From: Zingiber officinale | Taxonomy: Eukaryota > Streptophyta > Magnoliopsida > Zingiberales > Zingiberaceae | Direction of reading: 5' to 3' | DNA: 64,000 bases | Assembly: GCF_018446385.1 (NCBI RefSeq) | Contig: NC_056002.1 | Span: 8,380,894-8,444,893, forward strand | Shown here: positions 36,260 through 49,802 of the stretch, piece by piece | How positions within the stretch are numbered: the stretch's first letter is position 1 | How the letters are laid out: each line of letters begins with the position of its first letter | The notes under the pieces: model-generated | The model's database searches: none | What the model saw: only the letters and a program-made list of their open reading frames with translations | What the model was told of the DNA's origin: nothing | Program-made: the position numbers and the translations under genes

Positions 36260-36903
36260 TGATTCTATCCGAAAACGTGAAATTAAAAAATCAGGGATGT
36301 GATGGCTTATTTATTGGATAAAGATCTCGTTCTTCTCTACAAAATAAATCAAACCAGAAAAGAGATCTTTGACATTGACCCTCCGATGCTCAAGTTAAAA
36401 ATAATACTAAGAAGAGAAATTAAAAATAATAGATATAGAGATGAATCTTACCTTTCTTCATACCTAATATATTCTTTTATACCTTTTTTAGTGACTTTCA
36501 ATCTTCCCCTGTTTAATGATATTAATTATCGACAGAAGACATCTTTATCTTGGCTTCTTCGAATTCAATGCTAGATAGGGTATTCTCTTTTATTTTTTCT
36601 TTTCCTTAAGTATCTGTCTTTTCCTCTTTTATTACTTTATCGGTTCATTATTAATATGTACAATGCCAACGTTATACCTCAAGCCGGACGGGTGATCCAC
36701 TCGGCCCACTCTCCTGCCGACCGAGCTGATCGAACACTGATTCATTGAGACAGCCGACCGGATAGTAGTTCCTCCGATCGACTGCTATAGTCACTTCCCG
36801 CTCAGGTCGACCTGGCTTAAGCCATGGAGTTGACTGTTTTGACTTTGACCTACACCATAGTAATTGATCCGTGCCAGGTAGGCTCCTTTTTATTGTCGCA
36901 TCA
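36260..36903 (-). repeat. 3' LTR of the Tat-lineage element (644 bp)
   Basis: Read on the minus strand it runs from TGATGCG (at 36903) to ATAGAATCA (at 36260). It aligns along its length with 57258-57866. The polypurine-like GAGGGGGAAGCTTG lies immediately upstream in element orientation. Confidence 0.85.
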
Positions 36904-37510
36904 CAAGCTTCCCCCTCAAGTCTAGTCGAAGGAAGCTGCAAGTCCGACTGACTGGACAGTTGGGGCCTTAGGTGATTTTCACGTCCGATCGGACAGTACT
37001 CGGTCCTTAATCGTTGATCGGCCTATAAGACAACGTCATTCGGCTTCATTTGCCATGTGCATGTAGATCTCTTGGGTCGTGGTTGGGGTAGATGGTGCCT
37101 AGGACATTCAGCCCTATGACCCGTCCTCTGTGTTGATCAGGATGATAGGCAGTACTAACCTGTCCCCTGTGTCGACCGGAACGATGGGTTGCAACACTTG
37201 GTGGCTAAATTTCCTTTCCTTGTGTGTCCTTGGGTGGGCACGATCTTAGCTGACATCATCTAAATTTGTAGAAGATTGTGCAAATCCCTAATTATCATGG
37301 TCGAACACGGGGCCATACCTTTGTAATCAAGTTCATTAAATGATATCCGATGACCGTAGGACACGTGCCCTGCACTGCCGTCGCATGCTTGATGTGACAG
37401 GCGGATATCCGCTTGCGATGCGACGTGCGCCTTTTCAAATTCGACAGTTGGATCTGCTTCTAGGTTTTTGTAACTCTTGATCGGACGGCTAAGGTCGATC
37501 GGCTGCAAGG

Positions 37511-37518
37511 TTTATAAA
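37511..37518 (+). promoter_or_regulatory. TATA-like box ahead of the antisense coding region of the Tat element
   Basis: TTTATAAA in a GC-richer setting, followed within about 30 bp by a CT-rich leader and, at 37672, by the ATG of the antisense coding region. It faces opposite to the element's own LTR promoter. This is inference from motif and spacing only. Confidence 0.4.
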
Positions 37519-38210
37519 CCTCGCGTGCATCGCCGTCTTCCTCACTACGCGTCTTCATCTTCAAGATTCCCGGCGACGCTACGTCCTTCTTCCTTTCCAG
37601 CGATCTTCCTTGTAAGCTCCCTCCTCCTTTCAATCGAATCCTTTCGTTGCTCTTCGATTTCTTAGTTTTCGATGGCAAGTACCTCGCGACCCCTTGCCCC
37701 TATCCATGGACTCTGGTACACTTCCATCAAGTCCAGGTTCAACGAGGACGATGCTGAGAGTTTACAAGCTGCTTATAAGCTTCCCCTTAGCAATGAAATT
37801 GTTCTCCCTTCTTCTTTTGATCGGCCGAGTGAACCACCGCCCAATTGTTTATGCTTTTTTAGAGATCAATTCACCATCGGTCTGCGTTTCCCGGTCCACC
37901 CATTTTTTTCCGTAATTTGTAAATACTTTCGTCTCTCTCTCCACCAATTAGTCCCGAACTCTTTTAGGCTGCTGTGTGGGGTCGTCATCCTTTTTCGCTT
38001 GCATGGCATTCCTTTGACCCCTCGGCTCTTTCACTACTTCTATTATCCTAAATTGTACGAGCTAGGGACCTTCCTATTCCAAGCCCGAGTGGGCTCAGTC
38101 TTCTTCTATAAGATGTCGTCCTCCAATAAGCATTGGAAGGACTACTTTTTCTTTGTACGTTTCCCCGAGCGGGAAAATTTCTCGATCGGTGATGTGCGTA
38201 AATATTATGA

Positions 38211-39664
38211 TGATTTATGCATACTTTTACGCACATTCGCTTGCTTTATATGTACGTATTTTTTGTATGGTCGCCTCTTTTATCGTATATTCATCATATA
38301 TATTCTTTTGTATGGATATTTGCTCTTTGTTTGGTTTTGTGTTGACAGAGACAATTTTCGGAGCGAAAACAACATTTGTCGATGCATCGGAGCAAACCAG
38401 AGGTGCAAACCTTGCACGACCGTGTGACCAAACAGAAGGGAATATGCATGGTCGTGCAACCCTTGCATGGTCGTGCGGCCAAACCAGAGGTGGAGCATCA
38501 CACGACCGTGCAACTCTGCACGACCATGCACCCCATGATCGAGGCCGAGCAGCACATGGTCGTGCGACCCTGCACGGTCGTGTCACTCAGAATCGAGCCC
38601 CAGCATCACACGGTCGTGCAGCGCATCCAGAGCCCGGTTAGGGCACGACCGTGCCATCCTTGCACGGTCGTGCCGCCGTGCCGTGCCCTAGTCTATAAAA
38701 GGGGTTTAACCCCTTTTCTCAAGGAGAGAGAGTCGGGAGGCGAGCCGTCAAGAGGAGATTCATTCTGGTGTCGTTCCACGCCGTCTAGGACATCGATCCA
38801 GTGACCTTCCATCACCACCTCAACTCTAGAAGCAAAGGATTAGATCCGGAGATCACTCATCGTCATTGGATAAGCATACTTCTTCTTTCTCTCTTCGATT
38901 TTGAGGATTGTATGTTTAGTTTCACTATGTCTTCGGGTTTCTCTCTAGCGTCTATGGAGTAGAGTCTTTGTTCTAGGATGAGGGAGTAATTGTGGATTGG
39001 TTTGATATAAAACTCATATCATGTTCATATTCATTGGATGATTTCGCTTGCTTCGTTTCGATTCCTCGATCTCTTTGTCGTGTGATTGTTTGTGCATGAA
39101 TTGTCAACCTTGTAAAGGGAATATCTTAGATCGTACACCCGAGGGGCCCTAGTTACAGGGGTAACCTGTTCACGGACATCTAGGGTACTTCCTCGAAAGG
39201 AGAGACGACTCCTTCGCAAGGAAGTAAGAGACCAAACTTAACTTCTTAATTCTATCCTTGATAACATTAGTAAGAGTCATGTCCTTGCGATCTACCGAGG
39301 TGCCCTAGTGACAAGAGGGTTAACCGTGATAGGATTTCGTAGGAACTGTCTTTGTCTGGTGCTCGAAGATAGTCGTTTTAGCTTCCGGCGAATGCATGCC
39401 GAAGGACAATGAGTATAGGATAGTATGAGAAACATCAATACCGCCACAATGAAACCAAACTCCTAGGACTCTTCATTACCCAAGTTGATTTCCTCTCGTT
39501 GCTAATTCTCATTCCCCGCTTCCCGATCTTTTCTCTTAAATTACTTACAACCATCGATAGTGTAGTTAATCCTAAGTGTGCCTTCATTAGTGCTTATAGC
39601 CAGTCATTGTGGGTTCGACAATCTTTTATATTACTGACGACGAATCCGTGCACTTACGAAATCA
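38211..39664 (+). mobile_element. Probable solo Gypsy LTR (about 1.45 kb) inside the Tat element
   Basis: Begins TGATTTATGC and ends ACGAAATCA, an inverted match TGATTT/AAATCA. It contains a TATA-like CTATAAAAGG at about 38693-38702, preceded by ten copies of a CACGACCGTG-type motif in both orientations. Its end (about 39600-39660, gtgggttcgaca...) is like that of Tat/Athila LTRs. No primer-binding site or coding interior. Flanks TATGA and TAACA match at only 3 of 5 positions, so the exact ends are uncertain. Confidence 0.55.
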
Positions 39665-39968
39665 TAACAACCGGCAGGCAGTTAGAGGTTGCGAATCCGC
39701 CATCACTCGGTAAGTACAAAGGTTGAGCGGACTATCTCCAAGCGACCTCAAGCTTGGCCGGACAGAAGTATCACGTTTACAAGTTGCTGCTGGAGGGCAT
39801 CCTCTACGTGTTTGGCCTGAGTCCGATTTGCACGAAGCTTCCATCCAGCCTAGGTATGCTCTTTCTCAATCTAACTAATTTCTCTCTTTATTTTGTAGCT
39901 CGAGTTATGTTGCGTGCACGTCTGGCCAGCAAATCCAAACTCACAGATTCAGAGATCAATGCGGCGGC

Positions 39969-42636
39969 TGTTAGGATGTATACTAAAAGCCTAACTTTTG
40001 GTATAAAACATTTATCTAGAAATAAGAATCACATTGGTCAAATGCCTACATTTGTGATAAATGTATTGTTCAATTAATTTATATTGTAGATAACATGGTG
40101 TGTGGTGTCACACACAGAGGATCATGTTATCAGTACCTTATAAATTATAAACAGTAGCTCACGACCATAATGGAAAGGAACAAACCATTGGAAGGTCGTA
40201 GTGTAATTAGGTATTAGTTTATCTTAACTATATAATTACACTAGTACACTTAAAGTGTATTGAGTAGGACCATTAGAGGTCGTTTCTTATATACTGACTT
40301 TATAAAGAAACAAAGACCTCAGTTATTATGGAAGTGTGTGCTCTTAATCCTAATATAATAACAAGCACATATATTTGATATTTATTTCTTTAATTTATCA
40401 ATGGGTGAGATTTAGTTCGATGAATCAATAAACCCGATAAGTTGGGAAATGATATCACTTATAGTGTGTATCGTTGATTATAGAAGGAAACTGTGTCCTA
40501 GTGATATAGGTTGAGAATGTCCCCAAGAGGAGCTCATAAGGATTGTCATGTTAAACCCTGCAGGTGGACTTAGTCCGACATGACGATGAAGTTGAGTGGT
40601 ACTACTCTTGGAGCTAGATATTAATTAAGTGAGTTGTCAGTAACTTACTTAATTAGTGGACATTTGTTATCTTAAACACAGGGAGACTAACACACTCATA
40701 ATAAGAATGAGCCCAAAATGTAATTTGGGATTGGTGCGGTAGTTCAATAATAGTTCTTTAGTGGAATGTATTATTATTGATTAAATTAAGTTGTGTGTTC
40801 GGGGCGAACACGGGATGCTTAATTTCATCGGGAGACCAAAACCAATTCCTCCTCTCGGTCCCTATCGTAGCCTCTAGTATATAGAGATTTATACCCACTG
40901 CATACCCACCTTCTTACCCATCTAATGGGGCCGACCAAGCTAGCTTGGAACCCAAGCTAGGGCCGGCCAAGACCAAGTAGATGAGCCATGTAGGTGGTCG
41001 GCCAAAGCTTGGGTCCCAAGCTTAGGTGGCCGGCCACTAGAATATTAAAAGGGATTTTTATTAAAATTATTTCTTATGTGGATATCAAGGTTTTAAAAAG
41101 AGAATTTAAAAATTAAAAATTTTCTTTTATAGCTTTCTACAAAAGATTAAAAGAAGTGATTAATCTCTTGCCTTATTTGTAGTTTAAAAGGATGGTTTTA
41201 ATTTTTGGTAAAAACTTTCCTTATTTGTAAATCATCTACATGTTTAAAAGAGAGTTTAACATTTGAAATCTTTCCTTATTTGTTGATTAAAGAAGGATTT
41301 TAAATTTTAAGAAAATTTTCCTTTTTAACCATGTTCATGTTTTAAAAGAGAGTTTAAAATTAAATATTCTCTTTTATAAGTTTCTACAAAAGATTAAGAA
41401 AAGATTTGATATCTTTCCTTATTTGTAGATTAAAAGATATTTTAATTTTTAGAGATAACTTTCTTTTTATCTACATGTTTAAAAGAAAGATTTTAATTTA
41501 TTAAATTTCCTTTTTATAAACCAATCATGAAGGGATAAAAATTATTGGAGAAATTTTTTTATAAATTTCTTGAGACAAATTAGGAAGTTTTAATTAATTA
41601 AAACTCTCCTTGTTTGTAGCTTTTATATGGCCGGCCAAATAAAATTGAGAAAGAAAATTATTTTTAATTAAATAAATTTTCCTTTTCAATGGAAAAAGAA
41701 TTAAGGAAGTTTTTATTAAATTTTCCTTATTTGCCAAGACCAAGGATTATAAAAGAGGGGGTAGAGGAGGCTTCAATGAGAACAACTCTATTCTATTTTT
41801 CTTCCTCTTTTCCTTGGTGGTGTGGCCGGCCCTTCCTTCTTCTCTTCTTCTTCTCTTTGCGGCCGAACCTCTTCATGCTTATGGAGTTTTAATTGGTGGC
41901 CGGATCTAGCTTGAGGAAGAAGGAGAGAAAGCCTACATCCCTTGGAGCTTGGTTGGTGGAAAAGATCTTCATCTTTTGGAAGCTTTGTGCTTGGCCGAAA
42001 TTTGAAGAAAGGAGAAGGTGCTTTGGTGGTTTCTCATCTCGGAAGATCGTTGCCCACACAACGTCCGAGGTTAGAAGAGGAATACGGTAGAAGATCAAGA
42101 GGTTTTTCTAAAAGGTATAACTAGTATTTTTCCTTTCCGCATCATACTAGTTATTTTTAGAAATAATACTAAATACAAGAGGCATACGATTCTAGAGTTT
42201 CGAATTTGTTTTCGATATAGTGTTCTTTTGTTTTTCTTTTCCTTGTGATTTGATTATTCTTTTCGGTTAACCTAAAGTTATTTTAGAAAATTAAATATTA
42301 GCTTTCCATAAAAGGTTTTGTCTAGTCGGTGGTGGTTGCTCCCATATCCAAGAAGGTCATGTGCCTCGCCACGTCAGTACGAACCAATTATGGAAATTAA
42401 TATTTAATAGAATTAATAACTTAAGGTGACTTGGGTCGAACGTGTTAAGTTCCGCAGGAGATCCAAGTCAAAACCTAAAAGAACAAATAGATTAAGTTTT
42501 GGATCAAACGTGTTAAGTTCCGCAGGCGATCCAAAATTTAATTTAAAAGAACACATGGTAGCTAGGAAAAGGTTCAGACCTTTGTACAAAATTTTTGTAC
42601 AGTGGAACCTCTAGGTTTTCCGAGTAGCAACCAACA
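39969..42636 (+). repeat. 5' LTR of the Angela-like element (2668 bp)
   Basis: TGTTAGGATG start and TAGCAACCAACA end. It contains an array of degenerate units (agagtttaaaatt, tttccttatttgtag) at about 41050-41620 and several GGCCGGCC sites. TATA-like AGGATTATAAAAGAGG at about 41744-41757. Confidence 0.95.
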
Positions 42637-45600
42637 ATTGGTATCAGAGCGAGGGTATTGGCTCTGTGTATTTGGTATTAGTTTAATTATGCACATGTCA
42701 TACATAATTTAGGCAGGTTAATAGTAGGATGTGCTAACTTTGTGGATGCAGGATCCAACTATTATGACTTATAGTTATTATGTGTGTGATTGGACCCTTG
42801 GACATGTCAAGGGTATTTTATTGTGTGTGCATGATTGTATTATAAAATACAGCAGGAGCTGTATTTAGTTTTATTAGGATTTTATTTTTGATCTAGTTAT
42901 ATGTACATTCCTTTTATGGAATATAGGATCGATGGATGTAAATTTTATTTTATGTTCGATCTAGTTTACATGTACATTCCTTCGAGGAATATAGGATCAA
43001 AATGTAAAATTCTATTTATGTCGCGGATCGAATCTTGCAAAGCGTGGAACCTTCTAAGGACCAGAGGCGCAGCGGAACTAGGAGCAAGATGGATGCGACA
43101 GCTAGCAGTGGCCAAATATGGCAACAGCTTGGGATGACAACACACGGAGGACAACAAGAGATAAAAGCCATAATAGTTGAAAATTAGATTTTATATTTAT
43201 TGCTTTTATATTGTGCTGTGTGTGCATGTTAGTTTACATATTTAGTAGGCTAGCATAGTTAAAATTCCTCATTAATAAATAACTAAGTGGGAGAGAGATT
43301 TTTAAGTAAATCCCATGGTCTCCATTACTGGTTTGTAAGTGATGCAAACAAGCTTGCGCGTTGGCTCTGAGTGCCTTCCTCCATAACGGATGAGCTTGTT
43401 TGTGGATCACAAGAACAGACTTCCATTTTTGGATGACTATAGGAAGTCAATTAAGAGCGTGTGATCTTCCCCAACGGAAGGGGCATAATCTTATTAATGG
43501 ACTTAGTGTCAAGTAATGGTATACACTTAGACACATCTAATAGTATCCTCCCCATCGGAGTCACTGCTATTATTTGTGTGACCAAATGATACCAACTATT
43601 AATTTTATTTGTCAAAAAGTTAGGTTGACAACATAATAAAATTAATGGGTTAAAACCCTCCTTTTACAAATGTTGAATTTGTATACGTCCACACTAACGT
43701 GACATACAAAATTCACGGCGTTTGAGGTGTTGGTGAATTTAAATAATATTGTTTGAGGAATCAATATTTTTTAAATTCAAAAGTTTTTGACCAAATATTT
43801 GATCAAAGACAAATCAACTATTAATTTTATTCGTCATAAAGTAAAGTTGACGAGATAATAAAATTAATGAATAAAATCTCCTCTTCGATTTTGTATACGT
43901 CCACACTATCGTGACATACAAAATTCATGGGGATTTTTAAGGAGTTGATCTTGACCAAGTATTTTTGTGATTCTTAGGATTTAAAATGTTTGTCAATCCC
44001 CTAGTAGTCATACTATAAGAAAGACTTAGTAATCTCAATTGTAATGATTGGAAATAGGACTTGGACATTAAGGTAAACTGTCTTCTTAGAACTAAGAACA
44101 ATATAGGTGTATTTAATTCATTAGTTGAAACATGTTTAGTGGTGTTATCTACCAGAACCTGGAGTGTAGATACAGATGCCATTAATCATGTCCGCAATTC
44201 ATTGCAGGGTTCCAGGAAACCCGGCAACTAAATGAAAATTAAAACACCGTCTACATGTGCACTACTGTAAAAATGGTAGTTGTGGCAGTGGGAGATGTTT
44301 ATCTTTTGATAAGAATAAAACATGGATTTTTGAGTAATTGTCTTTACGCACCAAGTTTAGAAAGAACTAGTTTTCAGTTTCTAAACTATTCAAAGAACTT
44401 GATATTCTGCCTCTTTTAATAACAAAATTGTTATTAAGGAAAAGAGGGAAGTTATCTGTTCTGGTACGTTGGTTGGTAATTTATAAATCCAATAACTCTC
44501 ACGATGCAACAAATGGAAATTAGTAACACATCTTCTAACTTTAAGAGAAAGTAACCTTCGAAAATAAACCAATTATATCTTTGACATCTAAGGCTAGGTT
44601 ATATTAACTTGAGTAGGATTCATTGATAGCTGATGAACTTTTGGGTTCATTAGTAGTGGAAATCTTTCCAACCTACGAGTCTTATTTGGAAGGAAAAATA
44701 ACCAAGAAGTTTTTAAGTCTAAGGGGTATGGAGTCAAAGATATATTGGAATTGGTTCATTCTGATTTGTGTGATCCTATGAGCATCCAGGCAAGAAGTTG
44801 TTTCAAATATTTCATCTATTTTATAGACAACTATTTGAGATACGGATATATTTACTTGATGTGCCGCAAGTCTAAGTGCTTTGATTAGTTCAAAGAGTAC
44901 GAGGCTGATGTGGAGAAACGACAAAGTAAAAGTATCAAGACACTACGGTAAGATCGTAGTGGCAAGTACCTCTTGGGAGAATTTAGGAGTCATTTATCAG
45001 AAGTAAGGATTCAATCCAAATTAACTGCACCTGGTACACCCCAACAGAATGGTGTAGGAAAAGGAAGGTATAGGACTCATATGGAAATAAGTAGATTGAT
45101 GAGTTATTAAGGATATTATCAAAATCATTTTAAGGATATACTCTGGAAACGGGAATGAATATAGTACCTTCTAAAGTCAGAACTCTCTACTCATATAGAA
45201 TTGCTGAATAGGCGTAAGCCTATTTCGAAGCATATTCGGATTCGGGTAGTCACATATGATGAAGAGAGACAATGATAAGTTGGACAGGAATTCACTTGTT
45301 TGTGGGTTATCCTAGTAAAATAAAAGTAGGTTTATAGTCTTAAAAATCAGAAGGTCATTGTTACCATCAATGACCGATTTTTAGAAAAGGACTATGTAAT
45401 AAACCATGTGCCCATAAGAAAATTTGTTCTTAAGGAAATAATAAAAGGCATGTCTAATCTAGTACCAACTGTACAAGATGAGATATCACAAGGAAACTGC
45501 AACACGTATCACAAATGATACACAATTGCAGAAAGTGCCTTGTCGTAGTGGGAGGGTTGTTAGGCAACCTAAAAAGATTCATGTTTTAGGAGAGTTTTTG

Positions 45601-47142
45601 GACTCGATCCCTGGAAGACATGAACCTGATCTCCGGACATATGACGAAGCACTCCAAGATAAAGATGCAACATCTTGGCAAAGAGTAATGAATAACAGAA
45701 TTAGAATATATGTATTCTAATAAAATCTGGAAGCTTGTAGAAAAACCAAATGGTATAAAAGCCTTTGGGTGTAAATAGGTCTATAATAGGAAAAGAGGGA
45801 TAGACAGGAAGGTAGAAACTTTCAAAAGCAAGGCTAGATGAAAAAGAAAAATTTTTCACTGGTAGTCATGCTTAAGTCTATCCGGATTCTTTTATCTATT
45901 TGGCAAGTGGATGTCAAGACAGCATTCCTTAATGGAAGTCTTGAATAAAGCATCCATATAAAGCAACCAGAAGGGTTCATTGTAAAGGGCTTAAAGCATC
46001 TTGTGTGCAAGCTCAGTCAGTCTATGGACTGAGGCAAAACTTCAAGGTCTTGGAATATCCGGTTTATCAAAGTAATCCAGACCTATGGATTTATTGAGTA
46101 AACGGATAAGTCTTATGTATACAAAAGGTGTGATGGAAACGTGATGGTATTTCTTGTACTATACGTAGATAGCATTTTTGGTAGTTGGAAACAATATCAA
46201 AATGTTGTCAGAAGTAGGGTTATGGTTGTCCAAATAATTCAATATAAAGGACTTGGGAGAATGTATATATTCTTGAGATCAAAGTAATAAGGGATCGCAA
46301 GAAAAGAATATTTTACTTATCCCAAGCTTCATACATCGGAAAAATCCTTGCTCGTTTTAAGCATGCAAAACTCCAAGAAAGGTTTCTTACTTTTTCAGGA
46401 TGGAGTAACTTTATCTAAAGATATGTCTCTGTAGACATCAAAGGAAATAAAGGCAGTTCTTTATGCTTCGGCAGTCGGAAGCCTAATGTATGCTATGCAC
46501 GAGATCAGAAATCTGTTTTGCCAAGGGCATAGTTAGCAGATATCAAAGTAACCCTGGACAAGGACAGTGGACTGCAGTAAAGCATATATTGAAGTACCTT
46601 AGAGGCACTAGAGATTATATGCTAGCTCACAAGGCAGTTAATTTGGTTCTTGTGGGTTGCATGGATTTTGACTTCCAATCGGATAGGAACAATAATAAGT
46701 CAACCTCGGGGTTTTGTATTTACTTTAGGAGGAAAAGTCATAACTATGGAAGAGTGATAAACATAGGTGTTTTTATGGACTCCACCATAGAAACTGAGTA
46801 TATGGCAAGCCTCTGAGGTAGCCATAAAAGCTGAATGACTTAATAACCTCAAGATAGACTTAGATATGATTTCTAGTTTGTCCAAAGATTATTACAATTT
46901 ATTGTAATAATAATGGTGCAGTAGCAAACTCGAAGAAACCATGAGTCTATAAGGCAAGTAAACACAATAGAGCGCAAGTACTACCCAATACGAGAAATTG
47001 TATAACGAGGAGAAGTTGTTGCCGCCTAGATTACATCAGATGATAACCTAAGGTCCTTAAGGCAAGAGCTTTTTAAAAGGCATGGGAATCAGATGTATGG
47101 CAGCAGATATGGCAGCTTAGTCTTTTAGTATAAGTGGGAGAT

Positions 47143-49802
47143 TGTTAGGATGTATACTAAAAGCCTAGCTTTTGGTATAAAACATTTATCTAGAAATAAG
47201 AATCACATTGGTCAAATGTCTACATTTGTGATAAATGTAGTTGTTCAATTAATTTATATTGTAGATAACATGGTGTGTGGTGTCACACACAGAGGATCAT
47301 GTTATCAGTAACTTATAAATTATAAACAGTAGCTCACGACCATAATGGAAAGGAACAAACCATTGGAAGGTCGTAGTGTAATTAGGTATTAGTTTATCTT
47401 AACTATATAATTGCACTAGTACACTTAGAGTGTATTGAGTAAGACCATTAGAGGTCGTTTCTTTTATACTGACTTTATAAAGAAACAAAGACCTCAGTTA
47501 TTATGGAAGTGTGTGCTCTTAATCCTAATATAATAACAAGCACATATATTTGATATTTATTTCTTTAATTTATCAATGGGTGAGATTTAGTTTGATGAAT
47601 CAATAAGCCCGATAAGTTGGGAAATGATATCACTTATAGTGTGTATTGTTGATTATAGAAGGAAACTGTGTCCTAGTGATCTAGGTTGAGAATGTCTCCA
47701 AGAGGAGCTCATAAGAATTGTCATGTTAAACCCTGTAGGTGGACTTAGTCCGACATGATGATGAAGTTGAGTGGTACTACTCTTGGAGCTAGATATTAAT
47801 TAAGTGAGTTGTCAGTAACTTACTTAATTAGTGGACATTTGTTATCTTAAACACAGGGAGACTAACACACTCATAATAAGAAGGAGCCTAAAATGTAATT
47901 TGGGATTGGTGCGGTAGTTCAATAATAGTTCTTTAGTGGAATGAATTATTATTGATGAAATTAAGTTGTGTGTTCGGGGCGAACACGGGATGCTTAATTT
48001 CATCGGGAGACCAAAATCAATTCATCCTCTCGGTCCCTATCGTAACCTCTAGTATATAGAGATTTATACCCACTGCATACCCACCTTCTTACCCATCTAA
48101 TGGGGCCGGTCAAGCTAGCTTGGAACCCAAGCTAGGGCCGGCCAAGACCAAGTAGATGAGCCATGTAGGTGGTCGGCCAAAGCTTGGGTCCCAAGCTTAG
48201 GTGGTCGGCCACTAGAATATTAAAAGGGATTTTTATTAAAATTATTTCTTATGTGGGTATCAAGGTTTTAAAAAGAGAGTTTAAAAATTAAAAATTTCCT
48301 TTTATAGCTTTCTACAAAAGATTAAGAGAAGAGATTAATCTCTTTCCTTATTTGTAGTTTAAAAGGATGATTTTAATTTTTGGTAAAAACTTTCCTTATT
48401 TGTAAATCATCTACATGTTTAAAAGAGAGTTTAAAATTTGAAATCTTTCCTTATTTGTTGATTAAAGGAGAATTTTAAATTTTAAGAAAACTTTCCTTTT
48501 AATCATGTTCATGTTTTAAAAGAGAGTTTAAAATTAAATATTCTCTTTTATAAGTTTCTACAAAAGATTAATAAAAGATTTGATATCTTTCCTTATTTGT
48601 AGATTAAAAGAGATTTTAATTTTTAGAGATAACTTTCTTTTTATCCACATGTTTAAAAAAAAGATTTTAATTTATTAAATTTCTTTTTTATAAACCAATC
48701 ATGAAGGGATAAAAATTATTGGAGAATTTTTTTTATAAATTTCTGGAGACAAATTAGGAAGTTTTAATTAATTAAAACTCTTCTTGTTTGTAGCTTTTAT
48801 ATGGCCGGCCAAATAAAATTGAGAAAGAAAATTATTTTTAATTAAATAAATTTTCCTTTTTAATGGAAAAAGAATTAAGGAAGTTTTTATTAAATTTTCC
48901 TTATTTGCCAAGACCAAGGATTATAAAAGAGGGGGTAGAGGAGGCTTCAATGAGAACGACTCTATTCTATTTTTCTTCCTCTTTTCCTTGGTGGTGTGGT
49001 CGGCCCTTCCTTCTTCTCTTTGTGGCCGAACCTCTTCATGCTTATGGAGTTTTAATTGGTGGCCGGATCTAGCTTGAGGAAGAAGGAGAGAAAGCCTACA
49101 TCCCTTGGAGCTTGGTTGGTGGAAAAGATCTTCATCTTTTGGAAGCTTTGTGCTTGGCCGAAATTTGAAGAAAGGAGAAGGTGCTTTGGTGGTTTCTCAT
49201 CTCGGAAGATCGTTGCCCACACAACGTCCGAGGTTAGAAGAGGAATACGGTAGAAGATCAAGAGGTTTTTCTAAAAGGTATAACTAGTATTTTTCCTTTC
49301 CGCATCATACTAGTTATTTTTGGAAATAATACTAAATACAAGAGGCATACGATTCTAGAGTTTCGAATTTGTTTTCGATATAGTGTTCTTTTGTTTTTCT
49401 TTTCCTTGTGATTTGATTGTTCTTTTCGGCTAACCTAAAGTTATTTTAGGAAATTAAATATTAGCTTTCCATAAAAGGTTTTGTCTAGTCGGTGGTGGTT
49501 GCTCCCATATCCAAGAAGGTCATGTGCCTCGCCACGTCAGTACTGGGAACCAATTATGGAAATTAATATTTAATGGAAGTAATAACTTAAGGTGACTTGG
49601 TTCGAACGTGTTAAGTTCCGCAGGAGATCCAAGTCAAAACCTAAAAGAACAAATAGATTAAGTTTTAGATTAAACGTGTTAAGTTTCGCAGGCGATCCAA
49701 AATTTAATTTAAAAGAACACATGGTAGCTAGGAAAAGGTTCAGACCTTTGTACAAAATTTTTGTACAGTGGAACCTCTAGGTTTTCCGAGTAGCAACCAA
49801 CA
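47143..49802 (+). repeat. 3' LTR of the Angela-like element (2660 bp)
   Basis: Near-identical to 39969-42636 along its full length, with scattered single-base differences and a few short length differences. Bounded by the polypurine tract on the left and the GCGGC target duplication on the right. Confidence 0.95.

Larger units (their letters stand above)
39969..49802 (+). mobile_element. Angela-like Copia element, both LTRs present, 9.83 kb
   Basis: 5' LTR 39969-42636, Met-tRNA primer-binding site TGGTATCAGAGC at 42639-42650, interior 42637-47142, polypurine tract TATAAGTGGGAG just before 47143, 3' LTR 47143-49802. The 5-bp target duplication GCGGC is perfect (39964-39968 and 49803-49807). 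Interior parts from left: a non-coding stretch with repeat modules (42650-44130) where gag is expected, protease-to-GAG-pre-integrase remnants (about 44150-44700), integrase (about 44700-45420), RT (about 45600-46480), RNase H (about 46490-47100). The interior is broken, with many interruptions. LTRs differ by roughly 2-4% by eye, suggesting insertion around 1 My ago at usual monocot rates. It interrupts the antisense coding region of the older Tat element. Confidence 0.93.

Noticed and set aside
38405-38680. Regularly recurring short motif resembling a CRISPR array
   Set aside because: The motif is only about 10 bp, occurs in both orientations with uneven spacing, and sits inside a plant LTR upstream of its TATA box.
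38211-39664. Interpreting this segment as an intron of the antisense Tat gene
   Set aside because: It has TG...CA-like ends, its own TATA box and an LTR-like 3' end; a solo LTR explains it better, though its target duplication is imperfect.
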